From the NCBI RefSeq assembly GCF_003574965.1, contig NZ_CP032317.1:3100001-3164000 (forward strand): DNA of 64,000 bases, written 5' to 3'. Made by a program: the position numbers and the translations under genes. The notes under the pieces are model-generated. The model was not told the DNA's origin, ran no database searches, and was given only the letters and a program-made list of their open reading frames with translations. Positions 1 through 7,510 of the stretch are shown here, one piece after another (the stretch's first letter is position 1; every line of letters starts with the position of its first letter). The DNA is from Hymenobacter oligotrophus. Lineage in GTDB: Bacteria; Bacteroidota; Bacteroidia; Cytophagales; Hymenobacteraceae.

Positions 1-492
1 CAGCGCATCGAGCACGGCGTGTTGGGCGTACTTGCTGGCGCCGTAGGCGGTGCCGTGCGCAAAAGTGCGCTTGCTCACGTCGGAGGCAATGCCCACGATG
101 TGGCCGCGGCGCTGCTCCTTAAAGTGCGGCAACGCGGCTTTGCAGAGCAGGAAGGTGCCCTTCACGTTCACATCGAACATCCGGTCCCACTCGGCTTCCT
201 CAAAGTTTTCGAGCAGGTTAAACGAGCCGACGCCGGCGTTGCACACCACCATATCGAGACGGCCGTAGCGGTTCAGGGCCTCGGCTACCACCAGTTGCGC
301 GTCGGCCTCTTGGCTTACGTCGGCCACCACGGGCAAGCCGTTGGTTTTGTGGGCCACTTCCAGCAGGTCGTCTTCGGAGCGGGCTACCAGCACTACCTGG
401 GCGCCCTGCAGGGCCAGCAACGTGGCAATGGCCCGCCCAATGCCGCGGCTGGCCCCGGTTACAATGGCTACTTGGTTGGTTAGGTCGGTCAT
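1..492 (-). CDS. SDR family NAD(P)-dependent oxidoreductase, 3' end cut by window edge
   Basis: The 164 codons present begin MTDLTNQVAIVTGASRGIG, the Rossmann start of classical short-chain dehydrogenases with the TGxxxGxG nucleotide-binding motif at about residues 12-19. An NAG motif (CNAGVG) follows near residue 85, and the active-site YxxxK (AYGASK) lies near the truncated end. The ATG at 492 is the natural start because the glycine motif follows it at the usual distance. Classical SDRs are about 245 residues, so roughly 80 residues lie beyond the left edge. The substrate cannot be inferred: SDRs act on sugars, ketoacyl groups, steroids and others. The gene reads leftward, away from the GxxExxY element. 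Confidence 0.9.
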   Translation of the reverse strand, partial: MTDLTNQVAIVTGASRGIGRAIATLLALQGAQVVLVARSEDDLLEVAHKTNGLPVVADVSQEADAQLVVAEALNRYGRLDMVVCNAGVGSFNLLENFEEAEWDRMFDVNVKGTFLLCKAALPHFKEQRRGHIVGIASDVSKRTFAHGTAYGASKYAQHAVLDAL

Positions 493-499
493 CGTGTTA

Positions 500-975
500 T
501 TTCTCGCTGAGGTTCGCTGAGGTTTACGCCGAGGTTCGCGGAGAATCTTGCAGGCCATTTACGATACGCACGATTCCTTCTTTGACGTGCACCACGCTGA
601 AATTCATCAACAGGCCAAGCTTGCAGTCCGAAAGTTTCAGGTACGTGAGCAATTGTTTGTGGTGCACATCCAGCAAAGCATCTACCGATTTGATTTCAAC
701 GATAACCCGATTATGCACCAGCAGGTCGAGTCGAAAACCTACGTCCATCCGCTGTCCTTCGTACACCATCGGCAACGGCACTTGGGTTTTCACCTCGTAG
801 CCCAACAGGCGAAGCTCATAGGCCAAGGCCACCTCGTATACCGATTCGAGCAAGCTCGGACATAGGGCCGTATGCACCTTAAAGGCAGCCTTGCGGATGT
901 TGAAAGAAATATCGTTTTCGTGCATAAAAGCTCAGCGAACCTCTGCGCTTTACCTCCGCGAACCTCAGCGAGAAA
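500..975. repeat. Inverted repeats bracketing the GxxExxY gene
   Basis: A perfect 18-bp inverted repeat (500-517 and 958-975) brackets the gene at 524-925. Each arm continues inward for about 42 bp as four quasi-copies of a 10-mer close to CGCNGAGGTT. The right arm is the imperfect reverse complement of the left. A further pair of the same 10-mers stands alone at 34303-34320. The arrangement resembles a small mobile or hitch-hiking cassette, but there is no transposase and no target-site duplication was recognised. Confidence 0.75.
524..925 (-). CDS. GxxExxY protein (PD-(D/E)XK-like fold)
   Basis: This 133-residue protein matches the GxxExxY family: a helical start, then SLLESVYEVALAYEL with the family's ExxY, a strand with LDLLVHNRVIVEIKSVD, and a conserved C-terminal LLMNF. 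The D...ExK arrangement (D68, E77, K79 approximately) is that of PD-(D/E)XK nuclease-like folds. The usual glycine of GxxExxY is replaced (CPSLLESVY). No biochemical role is established for the family as far as I know. The gene lies between two inverted repeats and has no operon partner, which suggests it travels as an autonomous unit. Confidence 0.85.
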   Translation of the reverse strand: MHENDISFNIRKAAFKVHTALCPSLLESVYEVALAYELRLLGYEVKTQVPLPMVYEGQRMDVGFRLDLLVHNRVIVEIKSVDALLDVHHKQLLTYLKLSDCKLGLLMNFSVVHVKEGIVRIVNGLQDSPRTSA

Positions 976-991
976 AATCCTAGGTCAACGA

Positions 992-2893
992 TTACTTCTT
1001 CAGCTCCAGCACCCAGGCCGTGTAGGCGGGCACTTTCAGCGAGGCCAGGTTATCGAGCGAGGTGCCGGTAATTACCTCCTGCGCCGACTTGTAGCCTTGC
1101 ATGCGCTCGGCAAAGCGGGCGGTTTCCACGGTTTTGGCCTCTTTGCTGGCGTTCATCACCACCATCACGGTTTCGCCCTGCTCGTTGTAGCGGAAGTAAG
1201 TGTACACGCCGTTGTCGGGGATGAAGTGCATGTACTTGCCGGTGTGCAGCACGGGGTGCGTGCGGCGGTAGTTGGCCAAGCGGCTTACGTACTCGAAAGC
1301 GGCGTTTTGCTGCTCGTTGCGGCCGGCTTTGGTAAAGGCATTGTTCTTGTCGCCGGCCCAGCCGCCGGGGAAATCCTCGCGCACTTTGCCATCGGGGTTG
1401 GAGTAGTTCTTCATCAGCACCTCGGTGCCGTAGTACAGCTGCGGCGTGCCGCGCGTGGTGAGCAGCCAGGCAATGCCCATCTTGTACTTCTGGAAGTCTT
1501 CGCCCACCACCGAGAAGAAGCGGCTCACGTCGTGGTTGTCGAGGAACACCACGTTGCGCTGTGGGTCTTCGTACATCCAGTCGGTTTGCATGGTGTAGTA
1601 CAGCTTGTTGATGCCTTCCGTCCAGCCGGCGTCGCGCGTCAGGCCTTCGTTGATGGCGTATTGCAGCTGAAAATCGAGCACGCCGGGCATGTTGCTTTTG
1701 AAGCCCTGCACCTCCGGAAAGATGTTGCGCGCGAAGTAGGCCTGCTGCCCGGTGCCTTGCACCCAGGTTTCGGCAAACATCCCTAGGTTGGGGTACTCGT
1801 CGAGGATGGCCTTGCCCCAGTCCATCAGAAACTTGCGGTCCGAGTACGTGTAGGTATCCACGCGGTAGCCGTCGAGGCCGGTGTACTCTACCCACCACAG
1901 GAAGTTCTGGATGAGGTAGCGCGACACCTGCGGGTTGCTCTGGTTCAGGTCGGCCATGTGCTTATCAAACCACCCTTCGCCAAACTGCTTGCGGTCGGCA
2001 GCTGATACGTAGGGGTCGTTGAAGGCGGCGTCGCGGAAGTTGGAGCGCGTAAACGCGGGCCACTGATGAAACCAGTCCTTGGAGGGCGCATCCTTCACGA
2101 GGTAGCCCGAGGTGCCCATGTGGTTCAGCACCACGTCGTGCACCACTTTCAGGCCCTGCTTGTGGGCGTTCTGCACAAAGCGCACGTAGTCGTCGTTGGT
2201 ACCGTAGCGGGGGTCAACGCGGTACCAGTCGGTGGCGGCGTAGCCGTGGTAGCTGGCTTTGGGCTCGTCGTTCTCCACAATAGGCGTGGGCCAAATGGCC
2301 GTTACGCCCAGCTCCTTGAGGTATCCGAAGTGGTCTTCGATGCCCTTTAGGTCGCCGCCGTGGCGCGAGAACATGGAGTCGCGAGCAATGCCCGGGGCCC
2401 GCATGCCCTTCACGATGTCGTTTTTGGGGTTGCCGTTGGCAAACCGGTCGGGCATCAGCAGGTAAATGAAATCGGCGGTGTTGATGCCCTGCACCTTCGA
2501 TTTGTCGCCCGGCGTGGTGCGGGCGCGCAGCTCGTACTGAAACTTCTGCTTTTTGGCGCCGCCCGTAAACGTGAGCGGCAGCTTGCCCGGCTTGGCCGTG
2601 GGCTCGATGCGCAGGTTTACGAGCAGGTAGTTCGGGTTTTCGAGTTTCTCCTGGCTGGTAAGCGTTACGCCGGGGTAGCTGCCATCGATTGCGGCCGTGC
2701 CGGAACCGATTCCGGGACCGTACACGAGCAATTGCACTTCGGGGTTTTTCATGCCCACCCACCAAAACGTGGGGTCGATGCGGGTAATGCCGCTTTTGGC
2801 AACGGCTGCGGGGGCCGGATCGGCCGCTTGGCTGGCCGCGGGCGCGCCGAGTAGCATCAGCAGCAGCGGCGCCCAGGAAAACTTACGGGACAT
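992..2893 (-). CDS. Secreted GH13 alpha-amylase / cyclomaltodextrinase-like
   Basis: A 633-residue glycoside hydrolase family 13 enzyme that should hydrolyse alpha-1,4-glucans (starch, maltodextrin, cyclodextrin). The ATG at 2893 is chosen because it begins a clear signal peptide (MSRKFSWAPLLLMLL...ASQA); an upstream in-frame start would bury it. An N-terminal immunoglobulin-like cyclomaltodextrinase domain (about 40-135) precedes the barrel. The four GH13 motifs are present: DVVLNH at about 253, GYRVDTY with nucleophile D346, FAETW with acid/base E375, and FLDNHD with D455. A C-terminal beta domain follows. The product is probably periplasmic or surface exposed. It is divergent from a GT35 phosphorylase homologue, suggesting joint control of glucan use. 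Confidence 0.93.
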   Translation of the reverse strand: MSRKFSWAPLLLMLLGAPAASQAADPAPAAVAKSGITRIDPTFWWVGMKNPEVQLLVYGPGIGSGTAAIDGSYPGVTLTSQEKLENPNYLLVNLRIEPTAKPGKLPLTFTGGAKKQKFQYELRARTTPGDKSKVQGINTADFIYLLMPDRFANGNPKNDIVKGMRAPGIARDSMFSRHGGDLKGIEDHFGYLKELGVTAIWPTPIVENDEPKASYHGYAATDWYRVDPRYGTNDDYVRFVQNAHKQGLKVVHDVVLNHMGTSGYLVKDAPSKDWFHQWPAFTRSNFRDAAFNDPYVSAADRKQFGEGWFDKHMADLNQSNPQVSRYLIQNFLWWVEYTGLDGYRVDTYTYSDRKFLMDWGKAILDEYPNLGMFAETWVQGTGQQAYFARNIFPEVQGFKSNMPGVLDFQLQYAINEGLTRDAGWTEGINKLYYTMQTDWMYEDPQRNVVFLDNHDVSRFFSVVGEDFQKYKMGIAWLLTTRGTPQLYYGTEVLMKNYSNPDGKVREDFPGGWAGDKNNAFTKAGRNEQQNAAFEYVSRLANYRRTHPVLHTGKYMHFIPDNGVYTYFRYNEQGETVMVVMNASKEAKTVETARFAERMQGYKSAQEVITGTSLDNLASLKVPAYTAWVLELKK

Positions 2894-3236
2894 AGGACTG
2901 GGAGAAATGAGCGGTAAAAGCAACCTAGCAGAAACGCGCCAAAGTAGCATGCTTCGCGGCGCGCACTCAAACCTAGCTCGGCAATTGCAGATAATTTGCG
3001 TTATTTATTTACTTTTTCTTGCGCTTACCCCCTAATTCGCATGCACTTTGGCCTGCTTGGGCCGCGGTGGCTCGCCCGCACCTAGGGCTGCTGCCCGCCC
3101 CAGGCCACCGCGCCTGGGTGGTTGCGGCCCACAGGGTTGCGCATCACTTTTTTGCTTACCCCGCCGCCCGCAAGGCGCGGCACTGTTCATTCACATCAGC
3201 CTTACCAGCTTCATTTCTAACGGATTTTCACACGAA
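2894..3236. other. Divergent intergenic region, amylase / phosphorylase
   Basis: This 343-bp gap between two divergent starts must hold both promoters. It contains an AT-rich patch at 2985-3030, the best promoter candidate, though no exact TAnnTTTG box is present. A GC-rich 9-bp inverted repeat (3063-3071 with 3104-3112) could form a hairpin in the phosphorylase leader. One CCTAGG lies at 3080. No convincing small gene was seen; the in-frame upstream extension of the phosphorylase looks non-coding. Confidence 0.5.
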
Positions 3237-4904
3237 ATGGCCTTTTCATTTACCTCGTACCAGCCCGCGCCCGAGTTCAGCAAATCGGCAGCTTACTTCT
3301 CCATGGAGTTTGCCATCGACCAAGCCCTGAAAACGTACAGCGGCGGCCTCGGCTTTTTGGCGGGCTCGCACATGCGCTCGGCCTACGAGCTGAAGCAAAA
3401 CCTCATTGGCATTGGCATTCTGTGGTCGTTTGGCTACTACGACCAAGGCCGCCAGGAAGACGAAACCTTGCGCGTGGACTACGTGCAGAAGCACTATAGC
3501 TTTTTGCAGGATACGGGCGTGATGTTCGAAATCACCATCCACAACGCCCCCGTGAAGGTGCGCGCCTACTACCTCGCGCCCGAGGTGTTTGGCACGTGCC
3601 CCATGTTCTTCCTGACCACCGACGTGCCCGAGAACGACTACCTCTCGCGCACCATCTCGCACCACCTCTACGACGCCGACCTGGCTGCGCGCGTGGCCCA
3701 GAGCATTCTGCTGGGCGTGGGCGGCGGCAAGCTGCTCGATATCATCGGCCGCACGCCCGAGGTGTACCACCTCAACGAGGGCCACGGCCTGCCCCTGGGT
3801 TTCTACCTCTACAACAAGCACGGCCATAAGTTGGAGGAGGTGCAGAAGCGCTTGGTGTTTACCACGCACACCCCCGAGCTGGCCGGCAACGAGGAGCACG
3901 GCTTTAAGCTGCTCGACGACATGGGCTTCTTCGCCGGGGTATCGGGCGAGGAGGTGCGCCGCCTGGGCTTTGTGGAGCACGAACGCGTAAACTACACCCT
4001 CACGGCCTTGCGCATGTCGCACGTGGCCAACGGCGTTTCGGCCGTGCACGGGCGCGTATCCAACCAAATGTGGGCCGGCAACGCGGGCATTTGCCCCATC
4101 ATCCACATCACCAACTCGCAAAACGGCACCTACTGGCGCGACAAGCAGCTGCACGAAGCCTTGGCCGCCAACGATACCGACGCGCTAAAGGCTCGCAAGC
4201 GCCAGCTAAAACAAGAGCTATTTAAGGAAGTGGCCAACCAAACCGGCAACGTCTTCGACCCCGACGCCCTGACGGTGGTGTGGGCCCGCCGCTTTGCCGG
4301 CTACAAGCGCGCCAACCTTATTCTGCACGACTTTGCCCGCTTTGAGGCGCTGGTGCGCAGCTCGGAGCGCCCGGTGCAGGTAATTTGGGCTGGCAAGCCC
4401 TACCCCAAGGACTACGGCGCTATTGGCTTGTTCAACGACCTGATTAAGCGCACCCGCCACCTCAAGCAGTGCGCCGTGCTCACGGGCTACGAGCTGCAGC
4501 TTTCGGCTTTGCTGAAGAAAGGCTGCGATATTTGGCTGAACACGCCGCGCTTCCCGCGCGAGGCCTCGGGCACCTCGGGTATGACGGCCGCCATGAACGG
4601 CGCCCTCAACCTGAGCATCCCCGATGGCTGGATTCCGGAGTTCGTGCGCCACGGCGAAAACGGCTTCCTGATTCCGCTGGCCGACCTGCACGAGCACGAC
4701 GACACGAAAGACGCCATTGAAGCCAGCGGTACGCTCGACGTGCTGGAGCAGGAAATTCTGCCGCTGTACTACGGCAACCCCGCCGCCTACTGGCAAGCCG
4801 TGCAAACCGCCATGCGCGAGGTGGAGCCCCAGTTCGAATCGGGCCGCATGGCCACCGAGTACTACGAGCTGATGTACAATGCCAACGTGCCGGTAGTTAA
4901 GTAA
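3237..4904 (+). CDS. Alpha-glucan phosphorylase homologue (GT35, short type) lacking the PLP lysine
   Basis: 555 residues of the short bacterial/archaeal GT35 type. The ATG at 3237 gives the family start (AAYFSMEFAID, then SGGLGFLAGSH at 35-45). LNEGH at 179-183 and RRFAGYKR at 351-358, with the Arg and Lys that contact phosphate in glycogen phosphorylase, are intact. In characterised GT35 enzymes PLP forms a Schiff base with the Lys of GT(S/G)(G/N)MK. Here the segment reads SGTSGMTAAMNGAL, with Thr450 in that position. I have the impression that related Bacteroidota proteins share this, but could not check. The enzyme may bind PLP differently or not be a phosphorylase. Its divergent neighbour is an amylase, so a role in glycogen or maltodextrin metabolism remains likely. 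Confidence 0.85.
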   Translation: MAFSFTSYQPAPEFSKSAAYFSMEFAIDQALKTYSGGLGFLAGSHMRSAYELKQNLIGIGILWSFGYYDQGRQEDETLRVDYVQKHYSFLQDTGVMFEITIHNAPVKVRAYYLAPEVFGTCPMFFLTTDVPENDYLSRTISHHLYDADLAARVAQSILLGVGGGKLLDIIGRTPEVYHLNEGHGLPLGFYLYNKHGHKLEEVQKRLVFTTHTPELAGNEEHGFKLLDDMGFFAGVSGEEVRRLGFVEHERVNYTLTALRMSHVANGVSAVHGRVSNQMWAGNAGICPIIHITNSQNGTYWRDKQLHEALAANDTDALKARKRQLKQELFKEVANQTGNVFDPDALTVVWARRFAGYKRANLILHDFARFEALVRSSERPVQVIWAGKPYPKDYGAIGLFNDLIKRTRHLKQCAVLTGYELQLSALLKKGCDIWLNTPRFPREASGTSGMTAAMNGALNLSIPDGWIPEFVRHGENGFLIPLADLHEHDDTKDAIEASGTLDVLEQEILPLYYGNPAAYWQAVQTAMREVEPQFESGRMATEYYELMYNANVPVVK

Positions 4905-4908
4905 AGGG

Positions 4909-5056
4909 TGTTAGCTGTCAGTCATTAGCTGTTAGTTGTCAGGAGTGGTTGCAAGCCGACAACCGAAAACCCGCAACCACCTACTAGGCCGCTAACAGCT
5001 GATAACTGCCAACTAATAACTGATTACTAACAGCTAAAAGCTGACTACTAACAGCT
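4909..5056. repeat. Word-built inverted repeat (TTAGCTGTTAG type)
   Basis: Between the convergent phosphorylase and esterase genes, short words such as TTAGCTGT and TTAGTTGTCAG are iterated on the left (4909-4942). Their complements AACAGCT and CAACTAATAACTG are iterated on the right (4991-5056). An inner stem GTGGTTGC/GCAACCAC sits between. The whole can fold as an imperfect long hairpin. It resembles other gaps here that use different words. Confidence 0.65.
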
Positions 5057-5058
5057 GC

Positions 5059-5121
5059 CCCCGGCGAACGAAGAACGGGCCGGTACCTCCTAGGTGCCGG
5101 CCCGTTCTTCGTTCGCCGGGG
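5059..5121. terminator. Bidirectional hairpin terminator, 25-bp perfect arms
   Basis: Arms 5059-5083 and 5097-5121 are exact reverse complements around a 13-nt loop that contains CCTAGG. It lies between convergent genes and its right arm runs about 30 bp into the 3' end of the esterase gene, so the last codons are also stem sequence. No T-run is evident. Confidence 0.75.
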
Positions 5122-5800
5122 CTTGGCGCAGCACTGGTTCCAGCACTTGCCACACGTTTTCGGCCACAATGCGGTAGCCCGCGGCGTTGGGGTGGGCGCG
5201 GTCGGGTAGGTTCAGCTCGGGGCGCCCCAGCACGCCCTGCAGCAGAAAAGGCACGAAGGGCAAGCGGTTTTTATCGGCCACTTGCCTAAACAAGGCCTTG
5301 AACTCCTGGGCATAGCGCGCAAACTGGTGGTTGCCAAAGGGCCCTAGGTCGAAAGGAAACTCCATACCAACGAGCACCACCTGGGCCTCGGGGTATTTGC
5401 GGTGCACCTCGTCGATGATGCGCTGCAGGTTTTGGGTGGTTTCGCGCACGGGTATGCCGCGCAGGCCGTCGTTGGCGCCCAGCTCCAGCACAAACACATC
5501 GGGCCGGCGCTTGCTCAGCACCGCGGACAAGCGCTGCAGGCCGCCGGCCGTGGTTTCGCCGCTTACGCCCGCGTTGATGCACTGCCAAGCCATGCCGGCC
5601 GAATCGATTTTTTGCTGAATAAGAGCCGGAAAGGCCTGCTGCGGCGGCAAGCCGTAGCCAGCCGTGAGCGAGTTGCCGAAAAACACAATGTTGCGCATAC
5701 GTACCACGGGCGGCGCCGCTCCCGACCGGGCCCGTTCGTCGGGCGAGCAAGCCAGCAGCATTGCAAACAGCATTACCAGCCAGGGAAAGAAGCGTCGCAT
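5090..5800 (-). CDS. GDSL/SGNH-type lipoprotein esterase (TesA-like arylesterase)
   Basis: 236 residues from the ATG at 5800, chosen because it starts a lipoprotein signal (MRRFFPWLVMLFAMLLACS, lipid Cys17); the longer ORF has an unlikely leader. SGNH-hydrolase blocks are present in order: block I FFGNSLTAGYGL with the nucleophile Ser, a conserved Gly in INAGVSGET, GANDG in block III, and DRAHPNAAGY in block V supplying Asp and His. Block I has Asn where most relatives have Asp (GDSL). Such proteins hydrolyse aryl esters, short acyl thioesters or lysophospholipids; the substrate here is unknown. It should sit in the cell envelope. The 3' end overlaps a strong hairpin. Confidence 0.88.
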   Translation of the reverse strand: MRRFFPWLVMLFAMLLACSPDERARSGAAPPVVRMRNIVFFGNSLTAGYGLPPQQAFPALIQQKIDSAGMAWQCINAGVSGETTAGGLQRLSAVLSKRRPDVFVLELGANDGLRGIPVRETTQNLQRIIDEVHRKYPEAQVVLVGMEFPFDLGPFGNHQFARYAQEFKALFRQVADKNRLPFVPFLLQGVLGRPELNLPDRAHPNAAGYRIVAENVWQVLEPVLRQAPANEERAGT

Positions 5801-6010
5801 GTTGTTGCTGTACGGCAAAGCGCTTCCGCAGGATAGGCAGCTCCCTCGCCCCAAAACCCACCCAAGCACCTAGGGCCATGGGCTTGCGGCTTGCGCCGGG
5901 CAGCTGATTTCTCAAAACCATCTGGCCGCTGGCGCGTTGGGAAAGTGCAGCAGCCCCGCTGGCTGGGCTAAACTATTTTTCGCCCAAAACGCTTTAGGTT
6001 TGCAGCCAGG

Positions 6011-6025
6011 TAAGAATGATTCTTA
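6011..6025. promoter_or_regulatory. Fur/PerR-like 7-1-7 palindrome upstream of thioredoxin gene
   Basis: TAAGAAT-G-ATTCTTA is a perfect 7-1-7 inverted repeat with the GAATnATTC core typical of Fur-family operators. It lies 40 bp upstream of the thioredoxin start, a position compatible with repression or iron/peroxide control. The regulator is not in the window, so this is inference from sequence form. Confidence 0.5.
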
Positions 6026-6064
6026 TCTGCACCCGCATCATTTCCTTACATACACATACTATTC

Positions 6065-6382
6065 ATGGCCGTAATCAAAGCCACCGACGCTGAATTTCAG
6101 CAGCTTCTGCAGGAAAACGAGAAAGTAGTTGTGAAGTACTACGCCGACTGGTGCGGCAACTGCCGCCTGTTCTCGCCCAAGTTCAAGCGCCTCTCCGACC
6201 AAGAGGGCAACGAGCAAGTGGTGTTTCTCGACGTAAACGCCGAGAACAGCCCCGAGGCGCGCAAAGCGGCCAACGTTACCAACTTGCCCTTTTTTGCCGT
6301 GTTCCGCAACGGCGAGCTGGTGGATACGGTAGCCGCCAGCAAGGAAGACGCCGTGGCTTCGTTGATCGAAAAAATTCGTTAG
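6065..6382 (+). CDS. Thioredoxin-family protein (WCGNC)
   Basis: A 105-residue single-domain thioredoxin fold with no signal peptide, so cytoplasmic. The redox motif is W29-C30-G31-N32-C33, differing from the classical WCGPC by Asn for Pro, which usually shifts redox potential. The cis-proline motif TNLPFFAVF is present at about 76. Family function is thiol-disulfide exchange, possibly reducing a peroxiredoxin or reductase. It is followed 13 bp later by a DUF6952 gene, a pairing I recall from other Bacteroidota. A Fur-like palindrome upstream suggests metal or oxidative-stress control. Confidence 0.9.
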   Translation: MAVIKATDAEFQQLLQENEKVVVKYYADWCGNCRLFSPKFKRLSDQEGNEQVVFLDVNAENSPEARKAANVTNLPFFAVFRNGELVDTVAASKEDAVASLIEKIR

Positions 6383-6395
6383 CCCCCGCCCCGCC

Positions 6396-6638
6396 ATGAA
6401 GATCCCGGCCATTAAACGCTTGGTTGAAAGCCAAACCCTCCAAACGCTGGTAGAGGCCGAAGAGGCCCTGCTAGATGAGCGCCAACCCTCGTTTGAGGTG
6501 GAAGGCGAAGACGAAGGCGAGCAACTCACGCACGTGTTTGCCGCCATCTGGATATTGAACCACATGAAAGACCACGGCGTGGAGTTTACCGCCGCCCTGC
6601 GCGAGTACACCAAAAAGGTGCGTGTGTCGATTAATTAG
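6396..6638 (+). CDS. DUF6952 family small protein
   Basis: An 80-residue, acidic, mostly helical protein (MKIPAIKRLVESQTLQTLVE...). It resembles the small Bacteroidota family DUF6952 in its MKxPxIKxL start, acidic middle and C-terminal FTAALREYTKKV helix. No catalytic motif or membrane segment is visible. It follows the thioredoxin gene by 13 bp and almost certainly shares its transcript, suggesting a redox-related accessory role. The stop codon coincides with the start of a 39-bp inverted-repeat arm. Confidence 0.75.
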   Translation: MKIPAIKRLVESQTLQTLVEAEEALLDERQPSFEVEGEDEGEQLTHVFAAIWILNHMKDHGVEFTAALREYTKKVRVSIN

Positions 6639-6856
6639 GTTTTAGGGATTGGGGCATTAGGTGACAGGTAACACGACGAGACCTGTGCCGCCAAAGCCCA
6701 TAATACAGCCGGGCCGCCCCAAATGGGGCGGCCCGGCTGTTTTGGTGCCTAGGTGCTGGCAGGTGCCTTTTGCGCAAGGAGCGCCAGCGCACCTAGGAGC
6801 GCAGCGCCAACATGTTGCGTGTTACCTGTCACCTCATCACTCAATTCCCAAAACCT
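6637..6856. repeat. 39-bp inverted repeat spanning the gap between two convergent stop codons
   Basis: Arms 6637-6675 and 6818-6856 are about 85% identical as reverse complements; the inner 17 bp (6659-6675 with 6818-6834) are exact. The arms begin at the stop codon of the DUF6952 gene and end at the stop codon of the TetR gene. A perfect terminator hairpin lies inside. Confidence 0.75.
6705..6740. terminator. Bidirectional terminator, 17-bp perfect arms
   Basis: Arms 6705-6721 and 6724-6740 pair exactly around a 2-nt loop and are followed by TTTT on the plus strand. It lies between the convergent DUF6952 and TetR genes, so it may stop both. Confidence 0.8.
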
Positions 6857-7466
6857 ACATGCGAGCGAAGTACGCGGCAGCGGCCCGAATGCCCTCGTCG
6901 GTGCAAAGGCCGCGGATGTAGTACAGGTACACGCTGCGGAATACCTCGGCGGTGTTGTAGCGCGCCGGCGGAAAGATTTGCTCGTTCAGCACCATGTTGA
7001 GCTGCTCGAGGATGATTTTGGTAACCAGTCCGATGTTGATGTCGCCGCGCAGCATTTTTTGCAGCACGCCCTCGTTGAGAATGCCCGAAATCTGGGGGTA
7101 GGAGTACGTGGCCAAGTGCTGCTGCCCTACGTCCCACACCTCGGGATAATGATGAATGAGGTCGGCGAAGTAAGAGGGCGAAATCTCGCGCAGGTCGCGG
7201 ATGCCCAGTTCGAGCAAGCCCAACAATTGGCCAACGGGGTTTTGCACACGCGCAAACAACTCGACGTGCTCGCGCTTTTGGCGCTCGATGTCGTAGCGCA
7301 TGGTTTGCAGCACCAAGTCGGCCTTGTCGGCAAACATCTCGCGAAACGTGGCCGGCGATACGTCGAGAACGTTGATTATTTGCTCCTGCGACTGGCTTTC
7401 GATGCCTTCGCGCCGGAACAGCAGGTGGGCTTCTTCAAGCAGGGTGTCGCGTAGAGTTCGACTCAT
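6855..7466 (-). CDS. TetR-family transcriptional regulator
   Basis: 203 residues. The N-terminal 50 residues form a TetR helix-turn-helix (RDTLLEEAHLLFRREGIES...INVLDVSPATFREMFADK), and the remainder is a helical ligand-binding/dimerisation domain of unknown specificity. It lies 44 bp downstream of cruF on the same strand, so it is probably the last gene of the crtD-cruF transcript and could regulate carotenoid formation. That role is inferred from position only. Confidence 0.88.
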   Translation of the reverse strand: MSRTLRDTLLEEAHLLFRREGIESQSQEQIINVLDVSPATFREMFADKADLVLQTMRYDIERQKREHVELFARVQNPVGQLLGLLELGIRDLREISPSYFADLIHHYPEVWDVGQQHLATYSYPQISGILNEGVLQKMLRGDINIGLVTKIILEQLNMVLNEQIFPPARYNTAEVFRSVYLYYIRGLCTDEGIRAAAAYFARM

Positions 7467-7510
7467 GGTGGGGGAATAAGGCAGGTGCGAAAACGCGGCA
7501 GCCAGGCAAA

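Noticed and set aside
872-1786. Long open frame antisense to the amylase gene
   Set aside because: High-GC codon structure creates open antisense frames; composition is His/Val/Ala-rich with no family match, and the amylase is unambiguous.
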